DNA of 64,000 nt from Cladopsammia gracilis (taxonomy: Eukaryota > Cnidaria > Anthozoa > Scleractinia > Dendrophylliidae), in contig JAJGOT010000435.1 of assembly GCA_022457155.1 (NCBI GenBank), positions 199,001-263,000 on the forward strand. Direction: 5' to 3'. A program made the translations under genes and the position numbers. The notes below the pieces were generated by a model, which saw only the letters and a list, made by a program, of their open reading frames with translations, had not been told where the DNA came from and made no database searches. Each line of letters starts with the position of its first letter. Positions within the stretch are counted from its first letter, which is position 1. This document shows positions 12,401-23,200 of the stretch, piece by piece.

Positions 12401-12704
12401 TTCAGCTTACTTGAAATAATTATTTTACTAAGATAAATGGAAAAGGAATAGTTATAAACGTTATGGTTATTCTAAATCAGAGAAGTGACGTAGAAATTAA
12501 TATGGTCCAATGGCTGCTTACTAATGACGGTAAAATTGGATCCTTCTCTCCTTTTGCAAACCAATTTCCCCAGCCATTTTGCGAGGAGGAAAGATTCGTA
12601 TTTTGAGAGCTTTGATTACTTCGCGTGGAAGACGAGCCGACTTTTGAGGAAGATCCAAAAGAAGCAAAATCTTTTAGAGCTGAAATCTTGCTTTCCAAAT
12701 CCAT
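6315..12704 (-). CDS. SFT2D3: SFT2-family Golgi vesicle transport membrane protein, six coding exons
   Basis: Assembled by eye from splice sites: exons 12522-12704, 12158-12223, 10749-10834, 9983-10100, 6773-6831 and 6315-6420, all minus strand. Every junction has GT/AG and phase is kept. The summed CDS is 618 nt (205 residues plus stop). The N-terminus is a polar Ser/Asn-rich cytosolic tail ending in a Trp-Gly-Asn-Trp-Phe motif. The remainder forms four hydrophobic segments with the family signatures TRAQRITGFF, KFVLLYTMGSLF, LLWGPVNHVKH, RLPFTAAYFGS and YIPGGTTGMKFF. SFT2 proteins are small tetra-spanning membrane proteins of the Golgi involved in retrograde endosome-to-Golgi traffic (family knowledge). 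The RLPF..AYFGS segment and the long N-terminal tail fit the SFT2D3 branch best, but the paralogue assignment is tentative. Intron 3 holds a SINE; intron 4 holds the Penelope-like remnant and the 300-bp duplication. Confidence 0.9.
6773..6831 (-). CDS. SFT2D3: SFT2-like exon 5 (fourth membrane span)
   Basis: Acceptor TTATTTCAG, donor GTGAGT; 59 nt from phase 0 to phase 2. Encodes a hydrophobic span ending AQILALIW. Confidence 0.9.
7874..8473. repeat. Direct tandem duplication, period exactly 300 bp
   Basis: 7874-8173 and 8174-8473 are near-identical, both starting GAAACAATGTTGAAATTCTG and ending in CTAACCCGGGATTAAAACTT. The second copy continues into a foldback: GGTTGTTCGAAAGC and GTTAACGCTAACCCGGG are mirrored by CTAACCCTGGGTTAGC at about 8610-8645. 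The few mismatches suggest a recent duplication. It lies within intron 4 of the SFT2-like gene. Confidence 0.85.
8765..9354 (-). mobile_element. 5'-truncated Penelope-like element with GIY-YIG endonuclease domain
   Basis: A minus-strand ORF (8803-9354, 183 codons) ends a Penelope-like polyprotein. It contains a Cys-rich GIY-YIG-type core (YKFSCASCNACYVGKTSRHF, then an RVHEHL segment) and a C-terminal tail ending just before a short 3' UTR. In Penelope-like elements this endonuclease lies C-terminal to the reverse transcriptase (family knowledge). The reverse transcriptase is missing here, so the copy is 5'-truncated. It sits inside an intron of the SFT2-like gene in the same orientation. The Cys-rich variant of GIY-YIG could also occur in other retroelements, but the inverted partial copy beside it supports the Penelope-like assignment. 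Confidence 0.7.
9343..9612 (+). mobile_element. Inverted partial copy of the same Penelope-like 3' end
   Basis: Bases 9343-9612 are the near-perfect reverse complement of about 8765-9038. They include the last 72 codons of the endonuclease ORF and the start of the 3' UTR. The two copies meet head-to-head through the ACATTTTTCCACGCGCGTGC stretch. Truncated copies joined in inverted orientation are typical of Penelope-like insertions. Confidence 0.75.
9983..10100 (-). CDS. SFT2D3: SFT2-like exon 4 (LLWGP and third membrane span)
   Basis: Acceptor ATGTTTCAG, donor GTAAGT; 118 nt ending in phase 0. Contains LLWGPVNHVKH and RLPFTAAYFGS. Confidence 0.9.
10343..10641 (+). mobile_element. tRNA-derived SINE with 15-bp target duplication
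   Basis: The head is tRNA-like, with an A-box (GGTCTAGTGGTTAGCGCG) and a B-box (GGTTCGAAGCC), followed by a non-tRNA body and a tail ending GACTTTTTACC. The insertion is flanked by the direct repeat TTATTCCCTAGAATT at 10328-10342 and 10642-10656. Target duplications of this size indicate LINE-machinery retrotransposition. A close relative with its own target duplication lies at 52701-52998. It sits in intron 3 of the SFT2-like gene, antisense to it. Confidence 0.92.
10749..10834 (-). CDS. SFT2D3: SFT2-like exon 3 (second membrane span)
   Basis: Acceptor CACTTTAG, donor GTAATG; 86 nt, leaving phase 2. Encodes the conserved KFVLLYTMGSLF block. Confidence 0.9.
12158..12223 (-). CDS. SFT2D3: SFT2-like exon 2 (first membrane span)
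   Basis: Acceptor TCGCTGCAG, donor GTAAGA, 22 codons, phase 0 at both ends. Encodes TRAQRITGFF followed by a hydrophobic segment. Confidence 0.9.
12522..12704 (-). CDS. SFT2D3: SFT2-like exon 1 (start codon)
   Basis: ATG at 12702-12704. A TTG-initiated extension to 12722 is open but not needed. It encodes 61 residues of Ser-rich cytosolic tail and ends DPILPSL before a GTAAGC donor, phase 0. Confidence 0.85.
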
Positions 12705-12836
12705 AGTTACTCTTGAGTTCAATTCGCGGGCTCAAGTTCTCTGCATAAAGACGCGGGAAATCTGGGAACGACTCACGAGACATATAGCATCTACTTCATG
12801 TATCCTTTATTATAGTGACATATAATGTTTTTTCGA

Positions 12837-12995
12837 AAAACGACACTGAAAGGTATAGTACAAGAATCGTGTTTGATGGGCGCGGCTCAGATATATTTTT
12901 ACCCCTAAGAGGTACCAATTTTAAACAACACAAGACATATTCTGTCATATTATTTCGGCCAAATACCCTAAAAGGCACCTACATTGTAACGATGT
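12837..12995. repeat. Dispersed repeat, GTTTGATGGGCG...CCCTAAGAGGTACC family
   Basis: The order CGAAAAAC, GTTTGATGGGCGCGGCTCA, CCCTAAGAGGTACCA, ATACCCTAAAAGGCACC is shared with 59466-59640. Part of the series (AAAGGTACCGTGATAAT, TTTTGACCCC, then a poly-C run) recurs at 14950-15110. The small ORFs here are repeat-derived. Confidence 0.55.
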
Positions 12996-13937
12996 TTACG
13001 TATATACTCATTTTTATTTTAGCCCCCCGTCGAAGGTTTGTGTTTCAAACCGAAATATCGGGCACACAATATATATCTTTTATTTTACTTTATTTTTCTT
13101 GTCTCAATCTTTTCTCCGCCGTATTCTTGGCTTTCACATGACGTCATAAAAATTAAAAAATCTAAAGCATACATCCTACAAAGCTGTTTCTAACATGGTA
13201 TGTGGATACAAGTGTTATAATCTTTCACAAAAAGTTTCAGGTTTTAACGATGTTTTGCTACCGATTTACAAAGGTTTTAAATGTGTCACGCAATGCGTCA
13301 CGATATTTCAGATAAGCCGCGAAAATAAACAAAATTGAATCAGCTGAAAGTTATTGTTTGCATTATAAGTGCTTATAAGCCGAGTTAATTGAGCTTATAG
13401 CAAATACAATATTTTTGGATGTGGTTTTTGGTGTAATTAAGACTTTGAATTTTTGGCCGCCATCTTTGTGTCCCTGAGTGGGGCACAAAGATGGCCGCTC
13501 CATACTTTTCTTACTAAAAATATCTAATACTCGTTCGCCTATAACTCTTGAACGAAATGCTTTTGCGCTTCAAAATTTGGCCAAGATGTGTAGTTTTAAA
13601 CTCTCTACAATTTCATAAACATTTTGAATTCGAAATCTATTTTTTAATGCTTCTGAATTTTGATATGACGTAAGTGAAAGCCACCAATATAAGGATCAGT
13701 TTGCCGTGTTATTTTACATCTAAAAGGTACCTGCCTCGTCCCCAGTCGCTCGCGAAATTTGAGAAGCGGAGCAGGGCGCGCGGGTAAAGACGGGAAGTTT
13801 TTTGCCTTCCCATCACCCCCAGCGCGCTTTGCGCTCGTTCCCAGCTCTCCTAACATAAACTATAATAACGGTAAAACCACAACGACAAACTGCCGGATCT
13901 ATCGTATACCTGGATATCAGTAAAAATCATGAAATAG

Positions 13938-14230
13938 TAAAGGTAAAAACGGTAAACTGATCCTTGCGGCAAGAAGAAAAGATAGAGACAGAAGTGAAAT
14001 AAAAAATAATAATAAACACATAAACAGTTGAATATATTTGCCCGATATTTCGGTTTGCAAAACAAACCTTCCACGGTGGCTAGAAAACAAGCCCCCGCAG
14101 AAGGTTTGTTTTGCAAACCGAAATATCGGGCAAATATATTCAACTGTTTATTTTTTTTTTTTATTATTATTTCACTTCTGTCTCTATCTTTTCTTCTTGC
14201 CGTAACGATCAGTTTGCCGTTTTTACCTCT
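13938..14230. repeat. Foldback repeat centred near 14085
   Basis: The left arm, from AGGTAAAAACGGTAAACTGA to TTTGCAAAACAAACCTT, is mirrored from AAGGTTTGTTTTGCAAA to the TTTGCCGTTTTTACCT end. The arms are about 130 bp and include the palindromic CCGAAATATCGGGC motif, which also appears at 13051-13065. Confidence 0.7.
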
Positions 14231-14261
14231 CCTAACATACCCGCTCCCCGCGCTTGTCTTT

Positions 14262-14935
14262 TTTACGTAGTCAGATCAGCCTTGCAGTCTGTCGTTTATG
14301 TTTGTTCATTTTTTGGCTGATAAGGTCTTTCGTAGATCCTACGTATCGTTTACAGCATTATCGTTTGCGGTCCTTTGCAGATTTTGGTTCTATTTCAATC
14401 ATATTTTTCTGGGACCGTAGGTCATTTATTGATCCGATATGCTGGTTCTCTTTCAGCATGGTTTTGTCCATGCGTTTGAATGTTAACATTGGCTTGCCAT
14501 GTACATTTAGGTTTTGCGAGACACCATTGTGACATCTTGGGACGGCATGCTCCCCGCAATACGTGATGTGGCACGCGTGATGCGGGTGACAAGTTGGTTC
14601 CAAGGTACGGAACTTGATATTGTGTACGGGTCATTGTGCAATGTATTTACGACTGCTTTCTTGTGCGGGTTGTTCTTAGTTTGTTACAAGCTACACCGCG
14701 CTGACGAGCCCCAAGAAAGGGCGAAACAGCTGTCCGCGGTTGCTACCCTGCTTTATCGGTTTCTGTCGCATTGGTGTCTCGCAAAATCTACCTTTTTACT
14801 TAGTCAGATCAGCCTTGCAGTTTGTCGTTTATGTTTGTTCATTTTTTGGCTGATAAGATCTTTCGTAGATCCTACGTATCGTTTACAGCATTATCGTTTG
14901 CGGTCCTTTGCAGATTTTGGTTCTTTAGAAAAAGC
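14262..14935 (+). repeat. Dispersed repeat with a 128-bp direct duplication
   Basis: 14264-14392 and about 14798-14926 are direct copies, from AGTCAGATCAGCCTTGCAGT to GTCCTTTGCAGATTTTGGTT. Between them lies the segment also found inverted at 541-665. The 143-codon ORF at 14514-14945 reads through this repeat and has no recognisable domain. Confidence 0.6.
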
Positions 14936-15065
14936 CTGTGGATGAGGCAGAAAAGGTACCGTGATAATTCTAACCATGGCCATTTTAGATTTCCGCACCC
15001 TAAGTAGTGCCAATCTGCAGATTTTGACCCCTAAAAGGTACGACGAGCACCCCCGTCATTTTCAT

Positions 15066-15108
15066 ATCGGAGTACCCTCCCCCCCCCCCCTCCTCCTCCC
15101 CCCCGCTC
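15066..15108. repeat. Poly-C / CCT-rich low-complexity tract
   Basis: Interrupted runs of C with CCT, at the end of a dispersed-repeat copy; the same family ends in a poly-C run near 59730-59751. Confidence 0.85.
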
Positions 15109-15109
15109 A

Positions 15110-16689
15110 GGAGTGCAGTCTCCCACTTTTACTTTTCCTCAGACTGATGCCCTCGTTCCTCACGGCTCGCTTCTCCGCGATTCGCGTGCGTTTGACTATT
15201 AAACTAAAAGAAAAATAAACGATAAGAGTCTGCTCACAGTTTATCTCTGGCATTGCTCTCAAATAAAGCCAGAAAAACAAACTCGCTACGTAAAAGCGGC
15301 AGCCTACACAAAAACGCGAACAACAAGGTAAGCAAGAGAGCGGAAGCGGAAAAGAGAGACGTCAAGGTCAAGACACGACGTGTTCACGTCATAACCTGCG
15401 ACCAGGTCCAATTTTAGCAGCACTCTTATGTCCTCTTATGATATGTGGTCGTTCGCAATTTTTCGTTTTGCCGACGTTATCCGGTCCGCAGAGCCTGATC
15501 GCAGGTTATGACGTCATGGTCAATACGTCAATCCTTCAAAACACTAAATGAACGGCAGTCCGATATTTTTGACAAATTCAAGGAAATCGAAGCATTACAA
15601 TTTAAATTTGAGTATAGATTGTATAAATTGGCTTTTAGAACTAACGAAAAGAGCACCTGATCGCAGGTTATTGAAGATCTTGACCCCGGCCATGACCGGC
15701 CCGAGCTCTTCACATCAATCGCTTAGCACTCGCCAGCATAGTTTGGATTGGATTAGACAAGCACCCTCGATTTCCGGTTGCGGTCATTTACGGTCTAAAT
15801 GTACTGTGCAGACGGTCTCGTAATACTGTTTTTAAGAATTGCTAACTGAATTGAAAAATAGCTCGGTCGTCAATCTTAATTCTTGTGCTTCCGACCTTTC
15901 ACCTTAGTTAAGTTCCACCTTAGTTAAGCTTGTTCAGAGAGCGACGATGTTAGGCTCAGCCTATCAATATATGTTATCTTTCTTTTTAAGTGGAGTATTT
16001 TCCTGCAGTTTCCGTGGCGCTAGTTTCTGCGTTCTTCCCAGAGCGGCCTGTATCTTTCTCAATTCTCTCCACTCTTCGAGCGCGCCATAAATCCTTCCTT
16101 CTTCTCCCCCTTCTCGCGCCTGCCGCAGGCTATGTGTTGTCCACTCCAGTTTGCTCCCGAACAATAACAGCGTGGACAAAATAGCATTATTTCAGCTATG
16201 AAAACAACTGTCAAGTATCCGTACGGTACCGGGGTCACCGTACGAATCAGCTCGTATTTCACATGTTTCTCGTCCACTTGTTTCAAATAAATTAGACTTG
16301 CTGGTCTAGCCTATCCCAGGCGTTCAAAGAGCTAGTGGGGAGCGAGGGATAGGCGGCGCTCGAAGGAGAAGTAGCTAGTGCAGTCTCGACCCGTCTCGGC
16401 TGCGTACGCCTGCCACGCACGCAGGGTACCCCTCACGCGCCGATTTTTAGCTGCTTCCCGACCCCACGCTTTGCTGGTCTGACGTCAGAAGCAATATACG
16501 CAGGCAATGGCGGCTAACCGAGGGGAAGATGTGCAGGAAACATCGAAAACATGCGGATATCCGATCGAGTGCAAGTGTTTTATTTCCTTTTTCCTGATTT
16601 CTTATTTCGTTCCTTATCAATCTGCGAAAGAGACAATTTACACTGAATTGATGTTGACATTTTGACCTGGTTTTAAATGAATACGTTAA
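15110..16689. other. Intergenic and 5' region of the Roc-COR gene
   Basis: Contains a repeated motif GATCGCAGGTTATGACGTCA (around 15388 inverted, 15500 and partly 15660) and a GC-richer stretch (16300-16520) that could be the promoter of the downstream gene. An ATG in good context at 16507 opens a short frame. A first exon 16507-16530, spliced to the AG at 16718-16719, would join in frame, but its donor is weak. I therefore start the CDS at 16690. Confidence 0.35.
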
Positions 16690-17222
16690 ATGAATGAAGC
16701 TGCGTTTCTAAACATGCAGGCTATCGTGGATATATTAAATGCGAAGAGGATTGTGGTGGATGTAAGTTCTTTGGATACCGTGGAAACGCTAAAGAAAAAG
16801 ATCTCAGAAGCTACTGGTCTTCTACCTTGCTTTCAAACTCTTCATGTTTCACAAAATGGGACAAAGGTGGAAGCCAAAGATGACAGTCGCATATATTTGG
16901 GAGACCTGATAAAAAATAAAGCAATCATCAATTTATCCTACAAAAAGAAGAAGTCAACAACTTGCTATTATATCAATGTAGTGGCAGAATCTGGGAAAGT
17001 TTTAACTGTCACTCCGGAAGGAGGAAATTCTGCAAGCATCAATGATTTGAGAAGGCAACTGTCTGTAATGCTGAGTCTGCCCGCCGAAAGTTTGTTTCTT
17101 CGTGTGGTTGAACTGTCACGTTTTGTGAATAAAGGGCTGGCGACATTGTTCAATACTTTGGAGGATTTTTGTGTGAGCAGTGGCTCTGTTTTGTACGTGC
17201 AGATTCATCCATGGAATACGAA
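16690..17222 (+). CDS. Roc-COR gene exon 1: two ubiquitin-like domains
   Basis: Open from ATG 16690 (a second ATG at 16714) to a GTGAGT donor, ending in phase 2. Two ubiquitin-like repeats (about residues 10-85 and 90-172); the second ends YVQIHPWN, matched by YVQIHPSN at the end of the third copy in exon 5. Confidence 0.8.
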
Positions 17223-20200
17223 GTGAGTTTAATAAATTATATACCAGCTACCTGTTAGTGCCTCATTAAATGCAAATTTACCTGAAATTTAGAAATGTGA
17301 TTTTTGTAATGACCACATCGTAATGTTGTAATTTTGGCTTGGACAGGAAAAATATCGATACTACCAAAAAGAACATCTTAAAATTAGCCGGACCGTAAAA
17401 TTTGAGCGTTACATCTTGCTTAGATGCAAAGATATACATGCTAATTTTTTTTGTCATTTCGTGCCGCCATATAAACATGTCGACACATTCACTGACCCCG
17501 CTCAGCCCCGCTACAGATACATATCTCCGCTTCTAGGCAAGTTATAAGACTCAGATTTACAAGATTTTCTAATTCATTGGTGCTCTTTCCAGCATCATGG
17601 ATGGTTTATTTGTCCAAGCTGAAATAAAAAATTAGAAAACTACAACGTGCTCTTTTGATAATAAAAATTATATAGTTTTATATAGGCTAAGAATAATTTA
17701 GGTGACTAAGGAATGTTGTGAAAATCCTATTAACCTACTCAGTCCTATAGTTCTTATAACTGTCTTAAATTTGCTATTTGTTGTGATGATGCTGTTGTGG
17801 TAGACTCTGCAAGGTCAAGAGCAGCTGGAGAGCAAATGAACACAGCCATTATAACTGTCATAAAAATAATTAAATTTTAGCCGATGAAGGCCCTGTATTC
17901 CCTCATGACACTTATTCTATCCAGGTTCGTAAAAATTTATTTCCCAGGTGGGGGTTAGGGAAAATATAAGTAGGCAAAAAATGACGGGAAAAAATATTCT
18001 TGAAACCTTAATGAACACAAAATCCCAACAAAAAATTCATATAAACAAATTCAGTTGGAGGGGTGGCGAATGGTACCTTCAAAATCGTGGATCTCGGAAA
18101 ATTTTGGTCCGGTCTCGAAATCTCGGCAGTTTTTGCTTTAGTCTCAAAGTCTCGTTTGGCTGGTGCTTTTTCCGTCTCGGATTCTCGGATTTTTTAACTC
18201 AAGGTCTCGGATACTTTTGTCAAGCATTCTCATTCTTCATCCTTGTCTGTTGTTTGATAGGTGATTTTGATATTTTTAGCACTGAGTCTCGGGCTCGGGT
18301 TTTATAACGTAGCTGCGGTCACAGTCTCAGATTTTGAAACAAGGGTCTCCGCGTCTCGGCGAGTCTCGGATTTACCATTCACCACCCCTAGTTGGCAAGG
18401 TAATAATTATTTGCATATCAGGAGTTTAAGAGAAGTAATTGACTGTTCATAATTTATTGATTATTCCTGCTCTAAAATCTCCATTTTCTCCAGTCAAGAA
18501 AAACTCACCATTTGCATTCATTTTAATATTAATAGTCCTTTTCACTGCTACAACTCACTGCATGTGCCTTAATGCCCTATCACTGAATCTCTAGGGAGTT
18601 TTTCCAGCCTTTTTAACTTCTGAATATGCAAAGTGTTGAACATGTTTTATAATTGAAGACGTTGGAGCATATCCAACCTATGTCGAATTTGAGACCTTTT
18701 TTGTTTTTTCGCACCCATTTTGCCTCATTTTTGGCATGTGACCTACAAATTAATTGCAAAATATTGTTCAGAATTTTTTATGCTGTTTTTTCCGTCATTT
18801 TAGAGAAATAACATACAGTCGATCATAATTAATTTTAACGTTGTTCAAGAAAAAAGAAGTTTACAAGTTAACAAAACAATTAAATATTCAATTTCCTCGC
18901 GCGGGACCTTGAATTTGCATAATAACGCGTAATAATAACACGGCGAAAAGTCGTTGATATTCAAAGATGCCTCTTCTTGTTAGGTAACTACTTTTTTTCT
19001 TTTCATCCAAAACGCGTACTTCTAAACAGTTTGAACTTCCCGCCGTGGCCATTTTCTACACATGTGTTCAGCTGCACGTTCCAATGGAATAATTCAGTTT
19101 CCATACGCGCGTAATTTGAATGTTAATGAGGCACGTGACTTTTGTTAACTTGTAAACGTCTTTTTTTCTTGAACAACGTTAATGGGATCGACTGTATGCA
19201 AAAAAACAAAAATTAACTAAACTCCCTGTCTTATTTCCGTTGAATCTTGATTGAGAAAATGAATCCAAAAGTTTATCCGAATTTCTCTATTTTATGCTGA
19301 TTTTTTTCACTTCAGATGGCCAAGTTTGAGCCCGTACCCCATACAAATTTCTGAACGATGTTTTGAAGTTAATTTGTAGGTCACATGCCAAAAATGAGGC
19401 AAAAATAATTAATAAGTGCGAAAAAATGCAAAAAGGTCTCAAATTCTACATAGGTTGGTTATGGTCAAAGCTCTTGATATCGGTAGCTCAACATGCACAT
19501 GACATATATCCAGCGATGGTGGTAAATTTTGCATTTTAAAGGAAATAAAAGTGAAAATGACCGCCTCCCGACTGTCATTCCCGGCACTAAGACAACACCT
19601 CAAACCACATGACATGACTATCGTGGAACACATACTTACTGTAGTTAAGATTAAATGTTATTATTTTAGTGTAGATACGCATCAAAGCGCATGTCTCAGT
19701 TGAAAAATCCTGTTAATTCGATTTTATGCAAAGCCTATTGTTGCTTAGATTCATTTACAACACATTATTTATTGTTATCACTGTATTCACGTTCTAGTTA
19801 CAAAATGCATTCATAACAAAGCACTATGTCACGGTTTACAGCTGATAGAAGCAGCAAGTGAGTGAGTGAGTGAGTGAATTAGCCACTGTTACCAATAACG
19901 CTTGCACATATTCATGGGTTAAAAACCAGTAAAATGATAAAAATTAATGTTTAATTTGTCATTGTAATTCCATTTGCAGTTTACAAATAAGTGTATTCAG
20001 TTTACAAGTAACCATATGGATTCCCTATGACCCGCCCCTGAGACCAAGCACTTTCCCTGTGACTGGACCAGCAAAATTAATACCCAAGAGATTTGAATCA
20101 TTATATTTCAAAAAAATTTTAACCCATGTTTATGTTAGAATAAGAGTACAGTCAAACCCCTATTAAACAACCACCCTCTTTTAAGCAGCCAGTTTTTGAC

Positions 20201-23200
20201 AAATGCGTTGCGTGATCAGAAGAAAGTTACAAGTATGAAAGCTGAAGTAAGCGGCTTAGTAATTGACTATAACAAAGTTCAGGGCTAAAGTTCATAACTT
20301 ACACTGCTACAAGTAGCACAGCCTCCAGTCGCACTTTAGATTGTTCAGCCACCAAGAGGTTTAAACCCACAGTTAAAGTTCATAATCTAAATATATATTT
20401 GAAAGAAAGCAATCAGCCAAAGCCCAGCGCCATCTCAAACTCACTTTGTGAGACATGTACAGCATGAGCGGATGTTATATAATTCATGTTACATGTGAGT
20501 TGATCAAACAGTCAAACAAATAGAGAAACAGAGAACGTGTGCACCTGGTCACTTGTGAGTACCTTGGTCCAGTTGTCTGCAGTTACATGTAGATGTGAAC
20601 CGACATGTACACTTAATTTAATTTATTCTTTTTTTATTTGCAGTTGGTTCCATGGGAAAATAACCCGTGATCAAGCAGAACTAGTTATGTCTAATGCCTC
20701 TGATGGGCAGTTTCTTGTCAAAGAGAGTGTGAACTTTCCTGGTGACTATGTCCTCTTTGTTTGGTATGTTGCTTAACTGTTTTGTTGTTGTTTTTGTTTA
20801 GCTTACCAGACATTTACAAATCTAATTACTAGCTAAATTGAATTGTTGTAACACTACACTTACTTTCATGCACCAGTGAAAAACATACAGGCAGATAGTA
20901 ACATACTCACTTTGAGGTGGACTGGAGATGAGTTAACAATCCATCCATCTAAACAAAGGTGTCTTGAAAGCTTAGACCTCAGAAACTCGTGCGTCATGCA
21001 CCTACAACATGCAAGTAGGATGCAATCAAACTGGCTATCCAACTTTAATAGCCTGTGGTGGAAAGACCCATGCAAACACAAAAAAGAATCACATGGAAAC
21101 TGGGGAGGGGGAATGATTATTAACTTGCGCATCTAACGCACAACCTGTGCACACTCTGCATGTTAAAAAGATATACTGTAAAATTTGACCAAAACTTTCA
21201 TTATTTCCATGTGAATTAAAGCATTCAAAACATTGGGCCAGTTATTTAAACAAAGTTTAACCCCATTTCAATCTGGCCAACCCTCATATTTAAAAGCTAT
21301 TTACTGTAACAAAATAATGTCAAGTAGGCATATAACACAGACTAGTTAGAAAAACAACTGGAATAACGAACTTATAAACAGATATAAAGGTCCATTAATT
21401 TTCTAAAACCGTGGCCTAAGTTAGACTCAATCCTCGATCCTCAAGGTTTTTCGAGTTTTGAGTTTCGAGACTCTCGAAGTTTTTTTCGAGAATCTCAAAA
21501 AGGGATTTTGAGAAAATGATTAATTTCTTGGAAACAGAACAACGGCGATTTCACATGGCCGCTTTTGTTTCGCGTGGCTTTTGAGCTGTAAAAAAACCTT
21601 GGAAAAAACTTGGAAAAAACTCTCACCGGGCTGCAAGAGAGCTCCTGTTTCGCTATCTGGGTGCCAGAGGCTAATTTTTTTTTTGTGACAACTGGCGAGT
21701 TAAGCACAAGAATGTGTGAATCGAACGCATTGGTTGTTGTCAAATATTAAAATGATATGTGACGCGTAGCAGTCTGTAATGCTTTAACTTTACCAAAACC
21801 TCAAATTTTCTTTTTTCTCGGTGAATTAGAAAATCGTGAATTAAACAAAGTTTATGATAGCAGAATCAATAGGAATGGCGTGGTTTAAATGCTGAATAAC
21901 ATCAGTTAATATTCTTTTCTGCAGCGACTTGATTTTGCATACCGCAAAAAACCGAAAACCTCCGGCTGCGACTTCAACAGGCCTCCAACAGGAAAATGTC
22001 ACGCTTCCAAAACTAAAATAAGACCAATATCAAAACTTAAAGTTCACGGCGAACATAAAATATTAAAAGCAAATTTGCAAACTTTGACACTGAAATCAAA
22101 AGAGCACTGAATTTGCATAGTGTGGGCATGCATGTTCTTTGTACAGTGTAATTTCAAACCCCAGTAAACAGCGCGTGACGCATGATGTTTTAGAGTACAT
22201 TTCGCGAAGTTTCGTGGATGCATTTAGCCTTCCTTTTTGAAAATTTTGATATAAATTCTTGCTAAGCACTAGCAAAAAAAATAATATATCTTGCGGTTTT
22301 AATCATCTACACTGTAACTCTCAAACGTATAGATTATTAAGTCATCATCTTAAAGTCCAAATTTAAAAGGAAGCGTGCAAAAGAGAGCATGCTGAAACTA
22401 CGACCATCGCTGTTCGATGACGAACGCTCTCGCGTTGGTAAAAGTCAGCTGCGCCGTAATATCGTCTAAGTTCCTTGAAACAAAGAGAACTGCAGCCTTT
22501 TGTTAGTCTTCTAAAGAATTAATCGAGTGGCAAGCTTTTTGTTTTCTCATCTCAAAACTCAAAACACTCTACTCGAAACTCGAAGTTCGCGACTCAAAAC
22601 TCGAAACTCAAAGTTTGCTACTCGAAACTCGAAGTTCAAGTCAAGTCGTTCGAGTTTCGAGTGACTGTCAACTTACATTTGAAGACGTCAGAGCATATCC
22701 AACCAATGTCGAATTTGAGACCTTTTTTTGTTTTCTCATGCTCATTTTGCCTCAAACCAGCATACAAATTTCTGAACGATGTTTTGAAGTTAATTTCTAG
22801 GTCATGCCAAAAATGAGGCAAAATAAGCACGAAAAAACAAAAAAGGTCTCAAATTCGACATACTGTAGGTTGGTTATGTTCCGGATGCTTCATGTCTAAA
22901 CGCCTGACCTAATTAGCATTTCTAAACAGTGATCCCAAGGGGCATTTAGATCGGTTAGCTTGTGGTTACTTGAAGACGTCGGAGCATATCCAACCTATGT
23001 CGAATTTGAGACCTTTTTTGTTTTTCCGCGCTCATTTGCCTCATTTTTGGCAGGTGACCTACAAATTAATTGCAAAACATTGTTCAGAATTTTTTTATGC
23101 TGTTTTTTTTCCATCGTTTAGAGAAATAACGTATGCAAAAAAAACAAAAATTAACTAAACTCCCCGTCTTTCCATTGAATCCCACTCGAGAAAATTGCTG

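Larger units (their letters stand above)
17223..20643 (+). other. Intron 1 of the Roc-COR gene, repeat-filled
   Basis: Contains a TCTCGG-rich stretch (18080-18375), a MITE with a nested foldback (18654-19480), a dispersed repeat (19672-19930) and otherwise AT-rich unique sequence. No gene seen on either strand. Confidence 0.6.

Noticed and set aside
14514..14945. 143-codon ORF as a gene
   Set aside because: It runs through a dispersed repeat that recurs inverted at 541-665 and directly at 14264-14392; no domain.
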